Position numbers and translations under genes: made by a program. This document shows positions 37,658 to 46,137 of a stretch of 64,000 bases of DNA, piece after piece. Under the pieces are notes generated by a model. The model saw only the letters and a list, made by a program, of their open reading frames with translations, was not told the DNA's origin and did no database searches. The number at the start of each line of letters is the position of its first letter. Position 1 is the stretch's first letter. Source of the stretch: Kordiimonas aestuarii (GTDB lineage Bacteria; Pseudomonadota; Alphaproteobacteria; Sphingomonadales; Kordiimonadaceae); NCBI RefSeq assembly GCF_025574465.1, contig NZ_JAOBPP010000020.1, positions 600,549-664,548 of the forward strand, given 5' to 3'.

Positions 37658-38197
37658 TCAGAACGGGATCTCATCATCCAGCTCGGCGCCGCCACCAAAA
37701 CCGCCACCTTGTTGGCTACCGCCGCGACCACCCTGTTGGCCACCGGCTTGTTGTCCACCACCAAAGCCGCCGCCCTGGCTGCTGCCATAATCGTCACCAT
37801 AGCCTGACTGGTTATTGTCACCAAAGCCGCCGCCCTGGCTATCGCCCCGGCCGCCCAGCATGGTCAATTCGCCGCGGAAACGCTGTAGCACCACCTCGGT
37901 GGAGTATTTCTCGACACCTTGCTGGTCGGTCCATTTGCGGGTCTGGAGCTGGCCTTCGATGTAAATGGTCGAACCCTTTTTAAGGTATTGCTGGGCAACC
38001 TTGGCAAGATTTTCGTTAAAGATAACGACGCGGTGCCATTCGGTGCGTTCCTTGCGCTCACCCGACTGGCGATCACGCCATGTCTCTGATGTCGCGAGCG
38101 AGAGATTCACCACCGGTGAACCGTCATTCATCGTCCGCACCTCAGGGTCGCGCCCCAGATTGCCCACCAAAATTACCTTGTTTACGCTACCGGCCAT
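37658..38197 (-). CDS. ssb: single-stranded DNA-binding protein
   Basis: Coats single-stranded DNA in replication, recombination and repair. 179 residues: OB fold about 1-110 ([50 protein letters not shown]), a Gly/Gln-rich flexible linker built from repeated QGGGFG units, and the acidic tip DDEIPF that recruits partner proteins. ATG 38197 follows AGGGGG by five bases. A LexA box lies 126 bases upstream, so it is probably SOS-inducible, as known for ssb in several bacteria. Confidence 0.97.
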   Translation of the reverse strand: MAGSVNKVILVGNLGRDPEVRTMNDGSPVVNLSLATSETWRDRQSGERKERTEWHRVVIFNENLAKVAQQYLKKGSTIYIEGQLQTRKWTDQQGVEKYSTEVVLQRFRGELTMLGGRGDSQGGGFGDNNQSGYGDDYGSSQGGGFGGGQQAGGQQGGRGGSQQGGGFGGGAELDDEIPF

Positions 38198-38512
38198 CAA
38201 AGCCCCCTTCTTAATCTTCTGTCAGCGCCAAACTCATACACCGGCGCTCTGCGTTCGCGACCATAGACCAAGCGTGCGAGGGCTTCAAACCTAAAGCACA
38301 CCCCACGCGTTCAAAATTATATGTTCCTTGTTTGTTCTAAATGCTATCATGTGGTGGCAGGCCTGGCAAGACAACATGAAAATCTGCGCTTCACCGCAGC
38401 GACGCGCCGCCTTGTCGCAACGCTTTACATAGCTGTTTGGTTCTACGCTAAGGTCAGGCCCGCGGTTGTTTTCGCGCAGTGTATCGGGGGTCATCACGTC
38501 AGGGGATCAAAC
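38198..38512. other. 315-base intergenic region with LexA box
   Basis: Divergent promoters for ssb and the lipocalin-like gene; contains the SOS box at 38323-38337 and no convincing gene. The open frame running through it into the next gene is not protein-like before 38513. Confidence 0.6.
38323..38337. promoter_or_regulatory. LexA (SOS) box upstream of ssb
   Basis: GTTC-CTTGTTT-GTTC, an exact match to the alphaproteobacterial LexA direct repeat GTTC-N7-GTTC. Confidence 0.75.
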
Positions 38513-39046
38513 ATGCTGAAAACTGCACTTGCTGCCTTCTTTGCCATCACATTCAACTCGGTGCCTGCCCCCGCACAACAAGCCGCTCCCCCACCGTCGC
38601 CCTGCAAAACCGACGAAGCTTTCAAGGGTTTCGACTTCTGGGTGGGGGAATGGAAGGTTTCGGGCCGGGCCAATGGCAAATACGCGGGCAACAACTCGAT
38701 TACCAAGATTGAAGGCGACTGCGCACTTTATGAAAGTTGGAATGGCCAAGGCGGCAGCACCGGAAAAAGCGTCAATTATTATAACCCCATCACAAAAAAA
38801 TGGCGGCAGTTGTGGGTCTCCGGCGGTGCCTATTCGCTTGATATTGAAGGCGGCCTCAGCGATGGCTCCATGGTGATGGAGGGCACCATATGGTATTATA
38901 CGAGCGGGGCAACGGCACCCTTCCGTGGCACATGGACACCTAACGATGACGGTAGCGTGCGCCAGTTTTTCGAGCAGTATGATGCCGAGAAAAAAGAATG
39001 GCAGCCCTGGTTTGACGGGCTCTATGAACCCGTTGTGGATCAATAA
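38513..39046 (+). CDS. secreted DUF1579-like (lipocalin-like) protein
   Basis: 177 residues with a signal peptide (TALAAFFAITFNSVPAPAQ) and a domain opening FDFWVGEWKVSGRANG, continuing GDCALYESWNGQGGSTGKS, NYYNPITKKWRQLWV and SMVMEGTIWY. This pattern is typical of a widespread uncharacterised beta-barrel family (DUF1579-like). Function unknown. ATG 38513 follows AGGGG by eight bases. It lies just upstream of the ArsR/AHSA1 pair. Confidence 0.75.
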   Translation: MLKTALAAFFAITFNSVPAPAQQAAPPPSPCKTDEAFKGFDFWVGEWKVSGRANGKYAGNNSITKIEGDCALYESWNGQGGSTGKSVNYYNPITKKWRQLWVSGGAYSLDIEGGLSDGSMVMEGTIWYYTSGATAPFRGTWTPNDDGSVRQFFEQYDAEKKEWQPWFDGLYEPVVDQ

Positions 39047-39121
39047 TAGTTAGCCACTTGTGAAAGTTTTCGCTTGACGAACACTGTGGCTCAGTCAATA
39101 CTTTCCCACATGGCTAACTAT
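39046..39121. promoter_or_regulatory. inverted repeat flanking the arsR-type promoter
   Basis: Perfect 11-base arms ATAGTTAGCCA (39046-39056) and TGGCTAACTAT (39111-39121) bracket TTGACG (39074-39079), 17 bases, AATACT (39097-39102). The right arm covers the start codon of the regulator. This suggests autoregulation by the ArsR-type protein. Confidence 0.6.
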
Positions 39122-39445
39122 ATGACAAATCTCGATAGTGCATTCGCGAGCCTTGCCGACCCGACAAGGCGTGCGATCATCAGTCGACTGTGTGAGGGGC
39201 CGAAGTCCGTCAGCGAGCTTTCCGACCCGTTCGACATAGCTCTGCCGTCTCTCCTCAAACATGTCCGCGTTCTGGAGGAGAGCGGACTGATCAGCTCCGT
39301 GAAAGTTGGCCGCATTCGAACCTGCAAGGTCGAAACACACGCTCTTCAGGCGACCAAAGCGTGGCTTCAGCAGCATATCACCACTTGGGAAGAACGCCTT
39401 GACCGTATGGAAGCTCATATTGAAACCATGAAAAGAGAGACATAA
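39110..39445 (+). CDS. ArsR family transcriptional regulator
   Basis: 111 residues, winged helix at about 5-85: LASLADPTRRAIISRLCEG, VSELSDPFDIALPSLLKHV (recognition helix), ESGLISSVKVGRIRTCKVE. No cysteine/histidine metal site is evident, in line with the non-metal ArsR subgroup found with AHSA1/SRPBCC genes. The predicted promoter places transcription start at or within two bases of ATG 39110, so the mRNA may be leaderless; ATG 39122 is an alternative. Four bases separate it from the AHSA1 gene. Confidence 0.88.
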   Translation: MANYMTNLDSAFASLADPTRRAIISRLCEGPKSVSELSDPFDIALPSLLKHVRVLEESGLISSVKVGRIRTCKVETHALQATKAWLQQHITTWEERLDRMEAHIETMKRET

Positions 39446-39449
39446 GGCC

Positions 39450-39953
39450 ATGAGCGACAAATCCAAAAACCATGATTCCCCTTGGCGGGAGTGGCCACTC
39501 GACCGTGAAATTGTCATTAGCCGGGTCATCAACGCGCCGCGCAGCCTGGTCTATGGTGCCTGGACAGGCCCCGGGCAGATACAACAGTGGTTTGGCCCCG
39601 AAGGCTTTGCGATAAAAACCAAAGAGATCGACCTCAGGGCCGGTGGCATGTGGCGATTTGACATGATCGCCCCAGATGGCACCTGCTATGGGAACCGGAT
39701 GGTTTTCCTCCGCATCGAGGCTCCCGCCCTTATTGAGGTCGAGCACGGTGCCGATGAGGAAAACGACCCTGGCAAATTCAAAATGCTCGTTACCTTCGAC
39801 GAGCAACCGAACGGCAAAACCGTGCTCACGCTCCGCCAGATGCACCCCTCCAGGGAACAACGTGAAGAGAAGATGGCCTTTGGCGCGGTCGAGTATGGTG
39901 GACAAACGCTCGAGAAACTGGCGCAGCACGTCGCTATCCTTGCGGGCAAATAA
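39450..39953 (+). CDS. SRPBCC/AHSA1 domain protein
   Basis: 167 residues of the activator-of-Hsp90-ATPase-like START superfamily: REIVISRVINAPRSLVYGAW, QQWFGPEGF, RAGGMWRFDMIAPDG, and a C-terminal helix GGQTLEKLAQHV. These bind hydrophobic ligands; no enzymatic role is established. The ArsR-AHSA1 pair is a very common bacterial two-gene unit whose ligand is mostly unknown. Confidence 0.9.
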   Translation: MSDKSKNHDSPWREWPLDREIVISRVINAPRSLVYGAWTGPGQIQQWFGPEGFAIKTKEIDLRAGGMWRFDMIAPDGTCYGNRMVFLRIEAPALIEVEHGADEENDPGKFKMLVTFDEQPNGKTVLTLRQMHPSREQREEKMAFGAVEYGGQTLEKLAQHVAILAGK

Positions 39954-40030
39954 TCGACAGGTTCCAAGCTCGGGCCGACTTGCCCATGACTCATCTTCCC
40001 TCTGCCACAGTCTGCGGCTAGTATAACGTC

Positions 40031-41104
40031 ATGCTACTTTTGATATTTTATCTGTTGCTCGCGATCTGCGTGTCTTTCCTATGCTCGGTGGCGGAGGCGG
40101 TGCTGTTATCTGTGCGCCCCGCCTATGTCACAGCGCTTGAGAAAAAACGCCGCAAGGGCGCCAAGGCGCTCCGGCAGTTGCGTGAAAATCTTGACCGGCC
40201 GCTGGCCGCCATCCTTATCCTCAACACCATTGCCCACACGGTGGGGGCCGCCGGTGTTGGCGCGCAGGCGGCACAGGTCTTTGGCAGCCAGTATATCGCG
40301 GTGACATCGGCCGTGCTGACGCTTCTGATCCTGATTCTCTCGGAGATTATTCCCAAAACACTGGGCGCCACCTTCTGGCAGGGCCTCGCGCCTTATGTCG
40401 CCATTTCGCTTTTGTGGGTCATGCGCGCGCTTTATCCGCTTGTGTGGATGTCCGAGAAACTGACCCGGCTTATCGCCCGCAGAGACATTCACGCCTTCAC
40501 CTTCAGCCGGGACGAGATGACCGCCATGGCCCAGATTGGTGCCGAAGAAGGCTTGCTGGACGAAAAAGAACTGAAGATCGTGCGTAACCTCATGCGGCTG
40601 CACCGGTTCCAGGTCAAGGATATCATGTCGCCGCGTGCGGTGATATTTGTGCAGCCCGAAAGCCGAACGGTTGAGGATTTTTTTGCCGACCACGCAGACA
40701 ACCCCTTCTCCCGCATTCCTGTTTATGAGGAAAATACCGACGAAATCACCGGTTATGTGCTCAAGCAGGATCTTTTCATTGCACAGGCGCGGGACCAGTT
40801 TTCCCGCACCCTGGCGGAGTTCCGCCGTGATCTGCCTGCGATCCCCGATACGATAACGGCGTCCCATGCTTACGACCGCCTGATGCGCGACCGCAGCCAC
40901 ATCATGCTGGTGGTGGATGAATATGGTGCCACGCGGGGCTTGCTGACGTTGGAGGACGTGGTGGAAACGCTTGTGGGACTTGAAATTACCGATGAACTGG
41001 ACACCGAAACGGACATGCAGAAGCTGGCGCGCCGCCGCTGGCACGAGCGCATGAAAAAGCTCGGGATCGACACCTCCGAGTGGGAGCAGGAGAACAGCGC
41101 CTAG
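40031..41104 (+). CDS. CNNM/CorC-type membrane protein with CBS domains
   Basis: 357 residues: N-terminal DUF21/CNNM membrane domain with three to four helices (LLLIFYLLLAICVSFLCSVA, and others to about 145), then two CBS domains (about 195-320: VKDIMSPRAVIFV, ITGYVLKQDLF, IMLVVDEYGATRGLLTLEDV). The usual C-terminal CorC_HlyC domain is missing. Homologues act in magnesium export or ion homeostasis. The stop codon shares CTAG with the converging GFA gene. Confidence 0.88.
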   Translation: MLLLIFYLLLAICVSFLCSVAEAVLLSVRPAYVTALEKKRRKGAKALRQLRENLDRPLAAILILNTIAHTVGAAGVGAQAAQVFGSQYIAVTSAVLTLLILILSEIIPKTLGATFWQGLAPYVAISLLWVMRALYPLVWMSEKLTRLIARRDIHAFTFSRDEMTAMAQIGAEEGLLDEKELKIVRNLMRLHRFQVKDIMSPRAVIFVQPESRTVEDFFADHADNPFSRIPVYEENTDEITGYVLKQDLFIAQARDQFSRTLAEFRRDLPAIPDTITASHAYDRLMRDRSHIMLVVDEYGATRGLLTLEDVVETLVGLEITDELDTETDMQKLARRRWHERMKKLGIDTSEWEQENSA

Positions 41105-41517
41105 TCGCTTGCCGTGCCCCGCGGGTATTGTCTGATGCCGGGAATGGCGGGAATACCGGCCCAGCGGCTTGTGGTATAAATCTCATAAAGTATCGTCACA
41201 TCCACCGGGTCATCCAGCGTGCCAGTGCTGACCGCCATGTCATCCTTGCTCAAATGTTCCCACGTCATCGGGGTGCCACAGCGCACGCAAAACCGGCGCA
41301 TGGCATAATCGCTCGCCTGCGCCCTGCCCTCCGGCTCCGAAATCCACCTCAGATGCCCGGTCTGGGGCGTGGTGAATGTCATAAACGGCCCACCACCGTT
41401 TTTCTGGCAATCCCTGCAATGGCAGTTGCCCGTGCGGCTGCCTTCCATGTTGATCTCATAGCGCACATGCCCGCACAGGCAGCCACCGGTGCGCAAATCC
41501 GTGTTTGATTTCACCAT
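41101..41517 (-). CDS. GFA family (CENP-V/GFA) zinc-binding protein
   Basis: 138 residues with the paired cysteines of the glutathione-dependent formaldehyde-activating fold: GGCLCGHVRYE, GNCHCRDCQKNGG, and FCVRCGTPMTW. These bind two zinc ions. The name comes from one member; most have no proven formaldehyde role. Start ATG 41517, six bases after AAGGAGA. A LexA box begins 22 bases upstream of the start codon, so this gene may respond to DNA damage too. Confidence 0.88.
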   Translation of the reverse strand: MVKSNTDLRTGGCLCGHVRYEINMEGSRTGNCHCRDCQKNGGGPFMTFTTPQTGHLRWISEPEGRAQASDYAMRRFCVRCGTPMTWEHLSKDDMAVSTGTLDDPVDVTILYEIYTTSRWAGIPAIPGIRQYPRGTASD

Positions 41518-41538
41518 GATAGTCTCCTTGCTCAATTT

Positions 41539-41553
41539 GTTCTTTATTTGTTC
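41539..41553. promoter_or_regulatory. LexA (SOS) box between GFA gene and uvrA
   Basis: GTTC-TTTATTT-GTTC, exact match to GTTC-N7-GTTC, 106 bases before the uvrA start; uvrA is a classic SOS gene. Confidence 0.8.
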
Positions 41554-41568
41554 TCAAATGCACATTAT

Positions 41569-41585
41569 TGTCAAGCAGCTTGACA
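41569..41585. promoter_or_regulatory. perfect palindrome upstream of uvrA
   Basis: TGTCAAGCAGCTTGACA: eight-base arms around one central A. It contains TTGACA -35-like hexamers on both strands, so it may be part of divergent promoters or an operator. Confidence 0.45.
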
Positions 41586-41659
41586 CATCATGAGCCAAAG
41601 GCCACTTGATGGCGTATAAGCCAATATATTTTTTACGATCAGCGTTTTGAGAGACAGCC

Positions 41660-44521
41660 ATGCTCACAGAGATTTCCGTTCGCGGTGCCCGGGAACATAA
41701 CCTCAAATCCGTCAATGTGGATATCCCGCGCGACAAGCTTGTTGTGATCACCGGGCTGTCGGGCTCCGGCAAATCATCGCTGGCATTTGATACCATCTAT
41801 GCCGAAGGGCAACGCCGCTATGTGGAGAGCCTCTCAGCCTACGCGCGTCAGTTCCTTGAACTGATGCAAAAGCCGGATGTGGACCATATCGAAGGTCTCT
41901 CCCCTGCGATCTCCATCGAGCAGAAGACCACATCGAAGAACCCGCGCTCGACCGTGGGCACAGTGACCGAGATATACGACTATATGCGGCTTTTGTGGGC
42001 GCGTGTCGGCATCCCCTACTCGCCCGCCACCGGCCTGCCGATTGAAAGCCAGACGGTCAGCCAGATGGTGGACCGCATCATGCTGCTGGGGGAAGGCACA
42101 CGGCTGTATGTCATGGCGCCCATCGTGCGCGGCCGCAAGGGCGAATATAAAAAGGAACTGGCCGAACTGCAGAAGCGCGGTTTCCAACGCGTGAAGGTGG
42201 ATGGTGACTTTTATCTGATCGAAGAAGCCCCGACGCTGGATAAAAAATACAAACACGATATCGATGTAGTGGTTGACCGCCTTGTGCTCAAGCAAGGGCT
42301 CGAACAACGCCTTGCCGATAGCGTGGAAACAGCGCTGGAACTGGCGGACGGCCTGTTGGTGGTTGAAGAAGCGGTCAAGGGCGAGGATGACGGCAAGCGC
42401 CACCTGATGTCGGCCAAGTTCGCCTGCCCCGTCTCTGGCTTCACGATTGAAGAGATCGAACCACGCCTCTTTTCCTTCAACAATCCGTTTGGCGCCTGCC
42501 CCACCTGCGATGGCCTTGGTAAAAAGCTGTATTTTGACCCCGAACTGGCCGTGCCGGACACCAGCAAGACCATCCGCCAGGGGGCACTGGCACCGTGGGC
42601 CAACAAGGCCAACAACCCGTCACCCTTCTATTTTCAGGCGCTTGACGCCGTCGCCAAACATTTTGGCATCTCGATCGATACCAAATGGAAGGACGTGCCA
42701 CAGGAAGCCAAACACGCTTTCCTCTATGGTACTGGCAACAAAACGGTCACCATCGTCTATGCTGATGGCAAACGCCGCTTTGAGGTCAATAAACCGTTTG
42801 AAGGTGTGCTGAAAAACATCGAACGCCGCTGGCGCGAGACCGACAGCAACTGGATGCGGGACGAACTGTCGAAATACCAGGCGTCCACCACCTGCACCGC
42901 GTGCGAGGGCAAACGCCTGAAACCGGAGGCATTGGCGGTCAAGATCGCGGAGCATGACATCGGCATGATCACCGACCTGTCGGTGCTGGGTGCCTATAAC
43001 TGGTTCACCGAGTTGCCGAAGCATCTGAGCGAAAAACAGCAGGCCATTGCTGAAAAAGTATTGAAGGAAATTCAGGAACGGCTGGGCTTCCTTGTTAATG
43101 TAGGGCTTAATTATCTTACCTTAAGCCGTTCTTCTGGAACACTTTCTGGCGGCGAAAGCCAGCGCATTCGTCTGGCCTCCCAAATTGGGTCCGGTCTTAC
43201 CGGCGTGCTTTATGTGCTGGACGAACCTTCCATCGGCCTGCACCAGCGTGACAATGACCGGCTTCTGGAAACGCTCAAGAACCTGCGCGATATCGGCAAC
43301 ACGGTGCTGGTGGTCGAACACGACGAAGATGCCATCCGCACCGCGGACTATGTCATCGACATGGGGCCAGGCGCTGGTGAACACGGCGGCATGATTGTAT
43401 CAGAAGGCACGCCAGACAAGATCATGGCGTGCGACAAAAGCCTGACCGGCCAGTATCTCACCGGTAAACGCGCCGTGCCCATCCCCGCGGACCGCAGGCC
43501 GGGCCACAAGGGCAAGTTCCTGACCGTGAAGGGCGCGACCGCCAACAACCTGAAGTCCGTCAGCGGCTCGGTGCCGCTGGGTACCCTGACCTGCATCACC
43601 GGCGTTTCAGGGTCTGGCAAGTCCACCTTCACCATTGAGACGCTTTATAAGGCTGTGACAAAGCATCTGAACGGCGGGCGCGTTACCCCCGGCGCCCACG
43701 AGACCATCGAGGGCCTTGAACATCTGGACAAGATTGTCGATATCGACCAAAGCCCGATTGGCAGGACGCCGCGCTCCAACCCCGCAACCTACACCGGGGC
43801 TTTTGGCCCGATCCGCGACTGGTTCGCAGGCCTGCCCGAGGCGCAAGCACGCGGTTACAAGCCGGGCCGCTTCTCCTTCAACGTGAAAGGCGGCCGCTGC
43901 GAAGCCTGCAAAGGTGACGGCATGATCAAGATCGAGATGCACTTCCTGCCGGATGTCTATGTGCAATGTGACCAGTGCAAGGGCAAACGCTACAACCGTG
44001 AAACATTAGAAATTCGCTTTAAAGACAAATCGATATCAGATGTTCTTGATATGACAGTTGAGGATGGCGTTGAGTTTTTCAAGGCCGTGCCCGCGATCCG
44101 CAACAAACTTGAGATGTTGGAAAAAGTGGGACTGAGTTACATTCGGGTCGGCCAGCAAGCCACCACACTTTCCGGTGGCGAGGCCCAGCGCGTGAAACTC
44201 GCGAAGGAGCTGTCAAAACGGTCCACCGGCAAAACGCTTTATATTCTTGATGAGCCCACAACGGGCCTGCATTTTGAGGATGTACGCAAGCTGATGGAGG
44301 TGCTGCAAGCCCTTGTAGACCAGGGGAATACAGTCGTTGTTATCGAACATAACCTTGAGGTTATAAAAACAGCAGACTGGATTATCGACCTTGGCCCCGA
44401 GGGCGGCGACGGCGGCGGCGAGATTGTAGCCACGGGCACCCCGGAAGAGGTCGCTACGTCTCCGCGCAGCTACACTGGTCAGTATCTGGCTCCTGTGCTC
44501 AAGCGGCAGGCGGCGGAGTAA
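41660..44521 (+). CDS. uvrA: excinuclease ABC subunit A
   Basis: Damage-recognition ATPase of nucleotide excision repair. 953 residues, family length. Two ABC ATPase modules: Walker [10 protein letters not shown] (about 32) and GVSGSGKST (about 645), signatures [12 protein letters not shown] and [12 protein letters not shown], Walker [10 protein letters not shown] and LDEPTTGLH. Zinc-finger cysteine pairs [25 protein letters not shown] and CDQCKGKRY. An SOS box and a palindrome lie upstream; a terminator follows. Confidence 0.98.
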   Translation: MLTEISVRGAREHNLKSVNVDIPRDKLVVITGLSGSGKSSLAFDTIYAEGQRRYVESLSAYARQFLELMQKPDVDHIEGLSPAISIEQKTTSKNPRSTVGTVTEIYDYMRLLWARVGIPYSPATGLPIESQTVSQMVDRIMLLGEGTRLYVMAPIVRGRKGEYKKELAELQKRGFQRVKVDGDFYLIEEAPTLDKKYKHDIDVVVDRLVLKQGLEQRLADSVETALELADGLLVVEEAVKGEDDGKRHLMSAKFACPVSGFTIEEIEPRLFSFNNPFGACPTCDGLGKKLYFDPELAVPDTSKTIRQGALAPWANKANNPSPFYFQALDAVAKHFGISIDTKWKDVPQEAKHAFLYGTGNKTVTIVYADGKRRFEVNKPFEGVLKNIERRWRETDSNWMRDELSKYQASTTCTACEGKRLKPEALAVKIAEHDIGMITDLSVLGAYNWFTELPKHLSEKQQAIAEKVLKEIQERLGFLVNVGLNYLTLSRSSGTLSGGESQRIRLASQIGSGLTGVLYVLDEPSIGLHQRDNDRLLETLKNLRDIGNTVLVVEHDEDAIRTADYVIDMGPGAGEHGGMIVSEGTPDKIMACDKSLTGQYLTGKRAVPIPADRRPGHKGKFLTVKGATANNLKSVSGSVPLGTLTCITGVSGSGKSTFTIETLYKAVTKHLNGGRVTPGAHETIEGLEHLDKIVDIDQSPIGRTPRSNPATYTGAFGPIRDWFAGLPEAQARGYKPGRFSFNVKGGRCEACKGDGMIKIEMHFLPDVYVQCDQCKGKRYNRETLEIRFKDKSISDVLDMTVEDGVEFFKAVPAIRNKLEMLEKVGLSYIRVGQQATTLSGGEAQRVKLAKELSKRSTGKTLYILDEPTTGLHFEDVRKLMEVLQALVDQGNTVVVIEHNLEVIKTADWIIDLGPEGGDGGGEIVATGTPEEVATSPRSYTGQYLAPVLKRQAAE

Positions 44522-44526
44522 AGTCA

Positions 44527-44554
44527 AAGGGCGCGGCATATCGCGCGCCCTTTT
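44527..44554. terminator. uvrA terminator
   Basis: AAGGGCGCG (44527-44535) pairs with CGCGCCCTT (44544-44552), then TT; also usable by the converging hydrolase gene. Confidence 0.85.
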
Positions 44555-44568
44555 GCCTCACCCGCTGA

Positions 44569-46005
44569 CTATTGGCGTGGCGACAGGTCCATCAGGTCAT
44601 TGGTGATGGTCAATGTCGGCTGGGGTTTGCCTTCCATGAAGACATTGATGGCTGTTTGCACCTCTGGCGACGACATAAAGAGGTTATGGCCTGCATTCAC
44701 CACGGTGACATGGGTAAGGTTCGCCAACCCCGTCGTGGCCTCCACCTGCCCGTCAAGGTAGGTCCGGCCATCAAGCGTACCGCTGAACAGCAACACCGGC
44801 ACATCACTCACCGGACCGGTGCGGAAGGCATCGCCAAGGTCGAGGTTCGGCGCGACACCATCATAATGGTAGGAAAAGTTAAGCCAATCACCGAGCAGGC
44901 CTTCCCTGGCCTGCGCTTTCACCAGCGCCCGACGTTCGTCGCTCATGCCCGACGCCACGTCCATCATGGTTGACATCGCATCCATCCTGATTGGGTCACC
45001 CGGAACAAACCATTCCGCAAGCAGCATTTCAAACGGCGCCATAACATCGTGGTCCATCGCCAGATAAAGCGACAGCAGACGCTGCTGTGACCATGGGTCT
45101 GAGACAAAATAGGAAGCAAGCTGTTGCATGTCCCGCTTGTGGAACAGATAGTCCTTTACCGTGCCATCCTTCATTTTAGCGTGTAGTAACACCGGGTTCG
45201 CATCCAGTTTGGCATGCACACGGGCCATCATTGCCTTGATGTCGCCGTAAGCTGCTTTTGCCGCGGGCTGGCTGTCCACGGCTGCCTGCAGGCGGTCGAA
45301 ATAGCTATCCGTGCGCGCTGGCAACTTGATGGTCTGGTCCAGCCCCTCCGCGCTTGAAAGCACCACCTTCTCGACATGGTCTCCCATTTCCTTGAGCGCT
45401 GCAAACGCCAGATGGCTGCCATAACTTGTGCCCCACAATACCACCTTTTCCGCGCCCAGATGCTGTCGCAGCGCATCAATATCGCGGGCATTTTCCACGG
45501 TGTTATAGCCGGTGACGTCCACCCCTTCAGCCTTCCAGAAAGCGAGGCATTCCTCAAACGCGGCGCGGTGCAGCGCAATATAACCCGCGTCCGAGAGAGG
45601 CTCTGTCGGCGGCACGGCCCGGCTGGATGTACATTCTGGCAGAATGTCGGAGGCGCCAGTCCCGCGCTGGTCCAGCGCGATAACGTCACCATATGCCCTG
45701 AGCGCCATAAACATGTCAAAGCGGCGGTATTTGGCTGTCCGCACGCCTGAGCCGCCTGGCCCGCCAGCCAGATATATAATCGGTGGGCCAGCGTTATCTG
45801 ACGTTGCGGGAAAGCGCACATAGGTGACCGGAATCATGCGGCTATCCGGGTTTTGCCGGTTTTCCCTCACCTCGATCCTGCCACGGTATGCCTCGACCGT
45901 CTGGCCATCCTTCTCCTCGAAGGTGAATGCTTCCTCGCCCGGTGCCGCCAGCGCCGTATTCCCCAGAAGTAAAGCCAGTGATGCTGTCGTGATCGTCTTT
46001 TTCAT
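44569..46005 (-). CDS. secreted alpha/beta hydrolase (tripeptidyl aminopeptidase-like)
   Basis: 478 residues with a signal peptide (KKTITTASLALLLGNTALA). Alpha/beta hydrolase of the S33 proline-iminopeptidase/TAP group: oxyanion YLAGGPGGSG, DQRGTGAS, nucleophile WGTSYGS (about 196-202), Asp in FSGTLDGRTYL and His in VNAGHNLFM. Likely a periplasmic exopeptidase or esterase; substrate unknown. It is divergent from a membrane LytTR regulator, with 132 bases of shared regulatory DNA. Confidence 0.87.
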   Translation of the reverse strand: MKKTITTASLALLLGNTALAAPGEEAFTFEEKDGQTVEAYRGRIEVRENRQNPDSRMIPVTYVRFPATSDNAGPPIIYLAGGPGGSGVRTAKYRRFDMFMALRAYGDVIALDQRGTGASDILPECTSSRAVPPTEPLSDAGYIALHRAAFEECLAFWKAEGVDVTGYNTVENARDIDALRQHLGAEKVVLWGTSYGSHLAFAALKEMGDHVEKVVLSSAEGLDQTIKLPARTDSYFDRLQAAVDSQPAAKAAYGDIKAMMARVHAKLDANPVLLHAKMKDGTVKDYLFHKRDMQQLASYFVSDPWSQQRLLSLYLAMDHDVMAPFEMLLAEWFVPGDPIRMDAMSTMMDVASGMSDERRALVKAQAREGLLGDWLNFSYHYDGVAPNLDLGDAFRTGPVSDVPVLLFSGTLDGRTYLDGQVEATTGLANLTHVTVVNAGHNLFMSSPEVQTAINVFMEGKPQPTLTITNDLMDLSPRQ

Positions 46006-46054
46006 CGTTTTCTCCAGTTCCCAAAGTCAACTGGGTTCAAATTGAGCGATTTCT

Positions 46055-46127
46055 CCGGTAAATCATGGCTTTATCGGTGGACGGCACGCTGGCACCGGTA
46101 AGCGGTATTGATTTTCGGTAACCGGTG
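46055..46127. promoter_or_regulatory. phased CGGT half-sites between hydrolase and LytTR genes
   Basis: CGGT occurs at 46056, 46075, 46096 and 46116, all in one direction and about 20 bases apart (two helical turns); three of the four continue as CGGTAA. Possible direct-repeat operator for the LytTR regulator, which binds such repeats in other systems. Confidence 0.4.
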
Positions 46128-46137
46128 ATAGAGTGCA

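Noticed and set aside
37760..37840. 20-base direct repeats that look like a short tandem or CRISPR-like repeat
   Set aside because: They encode the repeated QGGGFG units of the SSB linker, so the repetition is protein-level.
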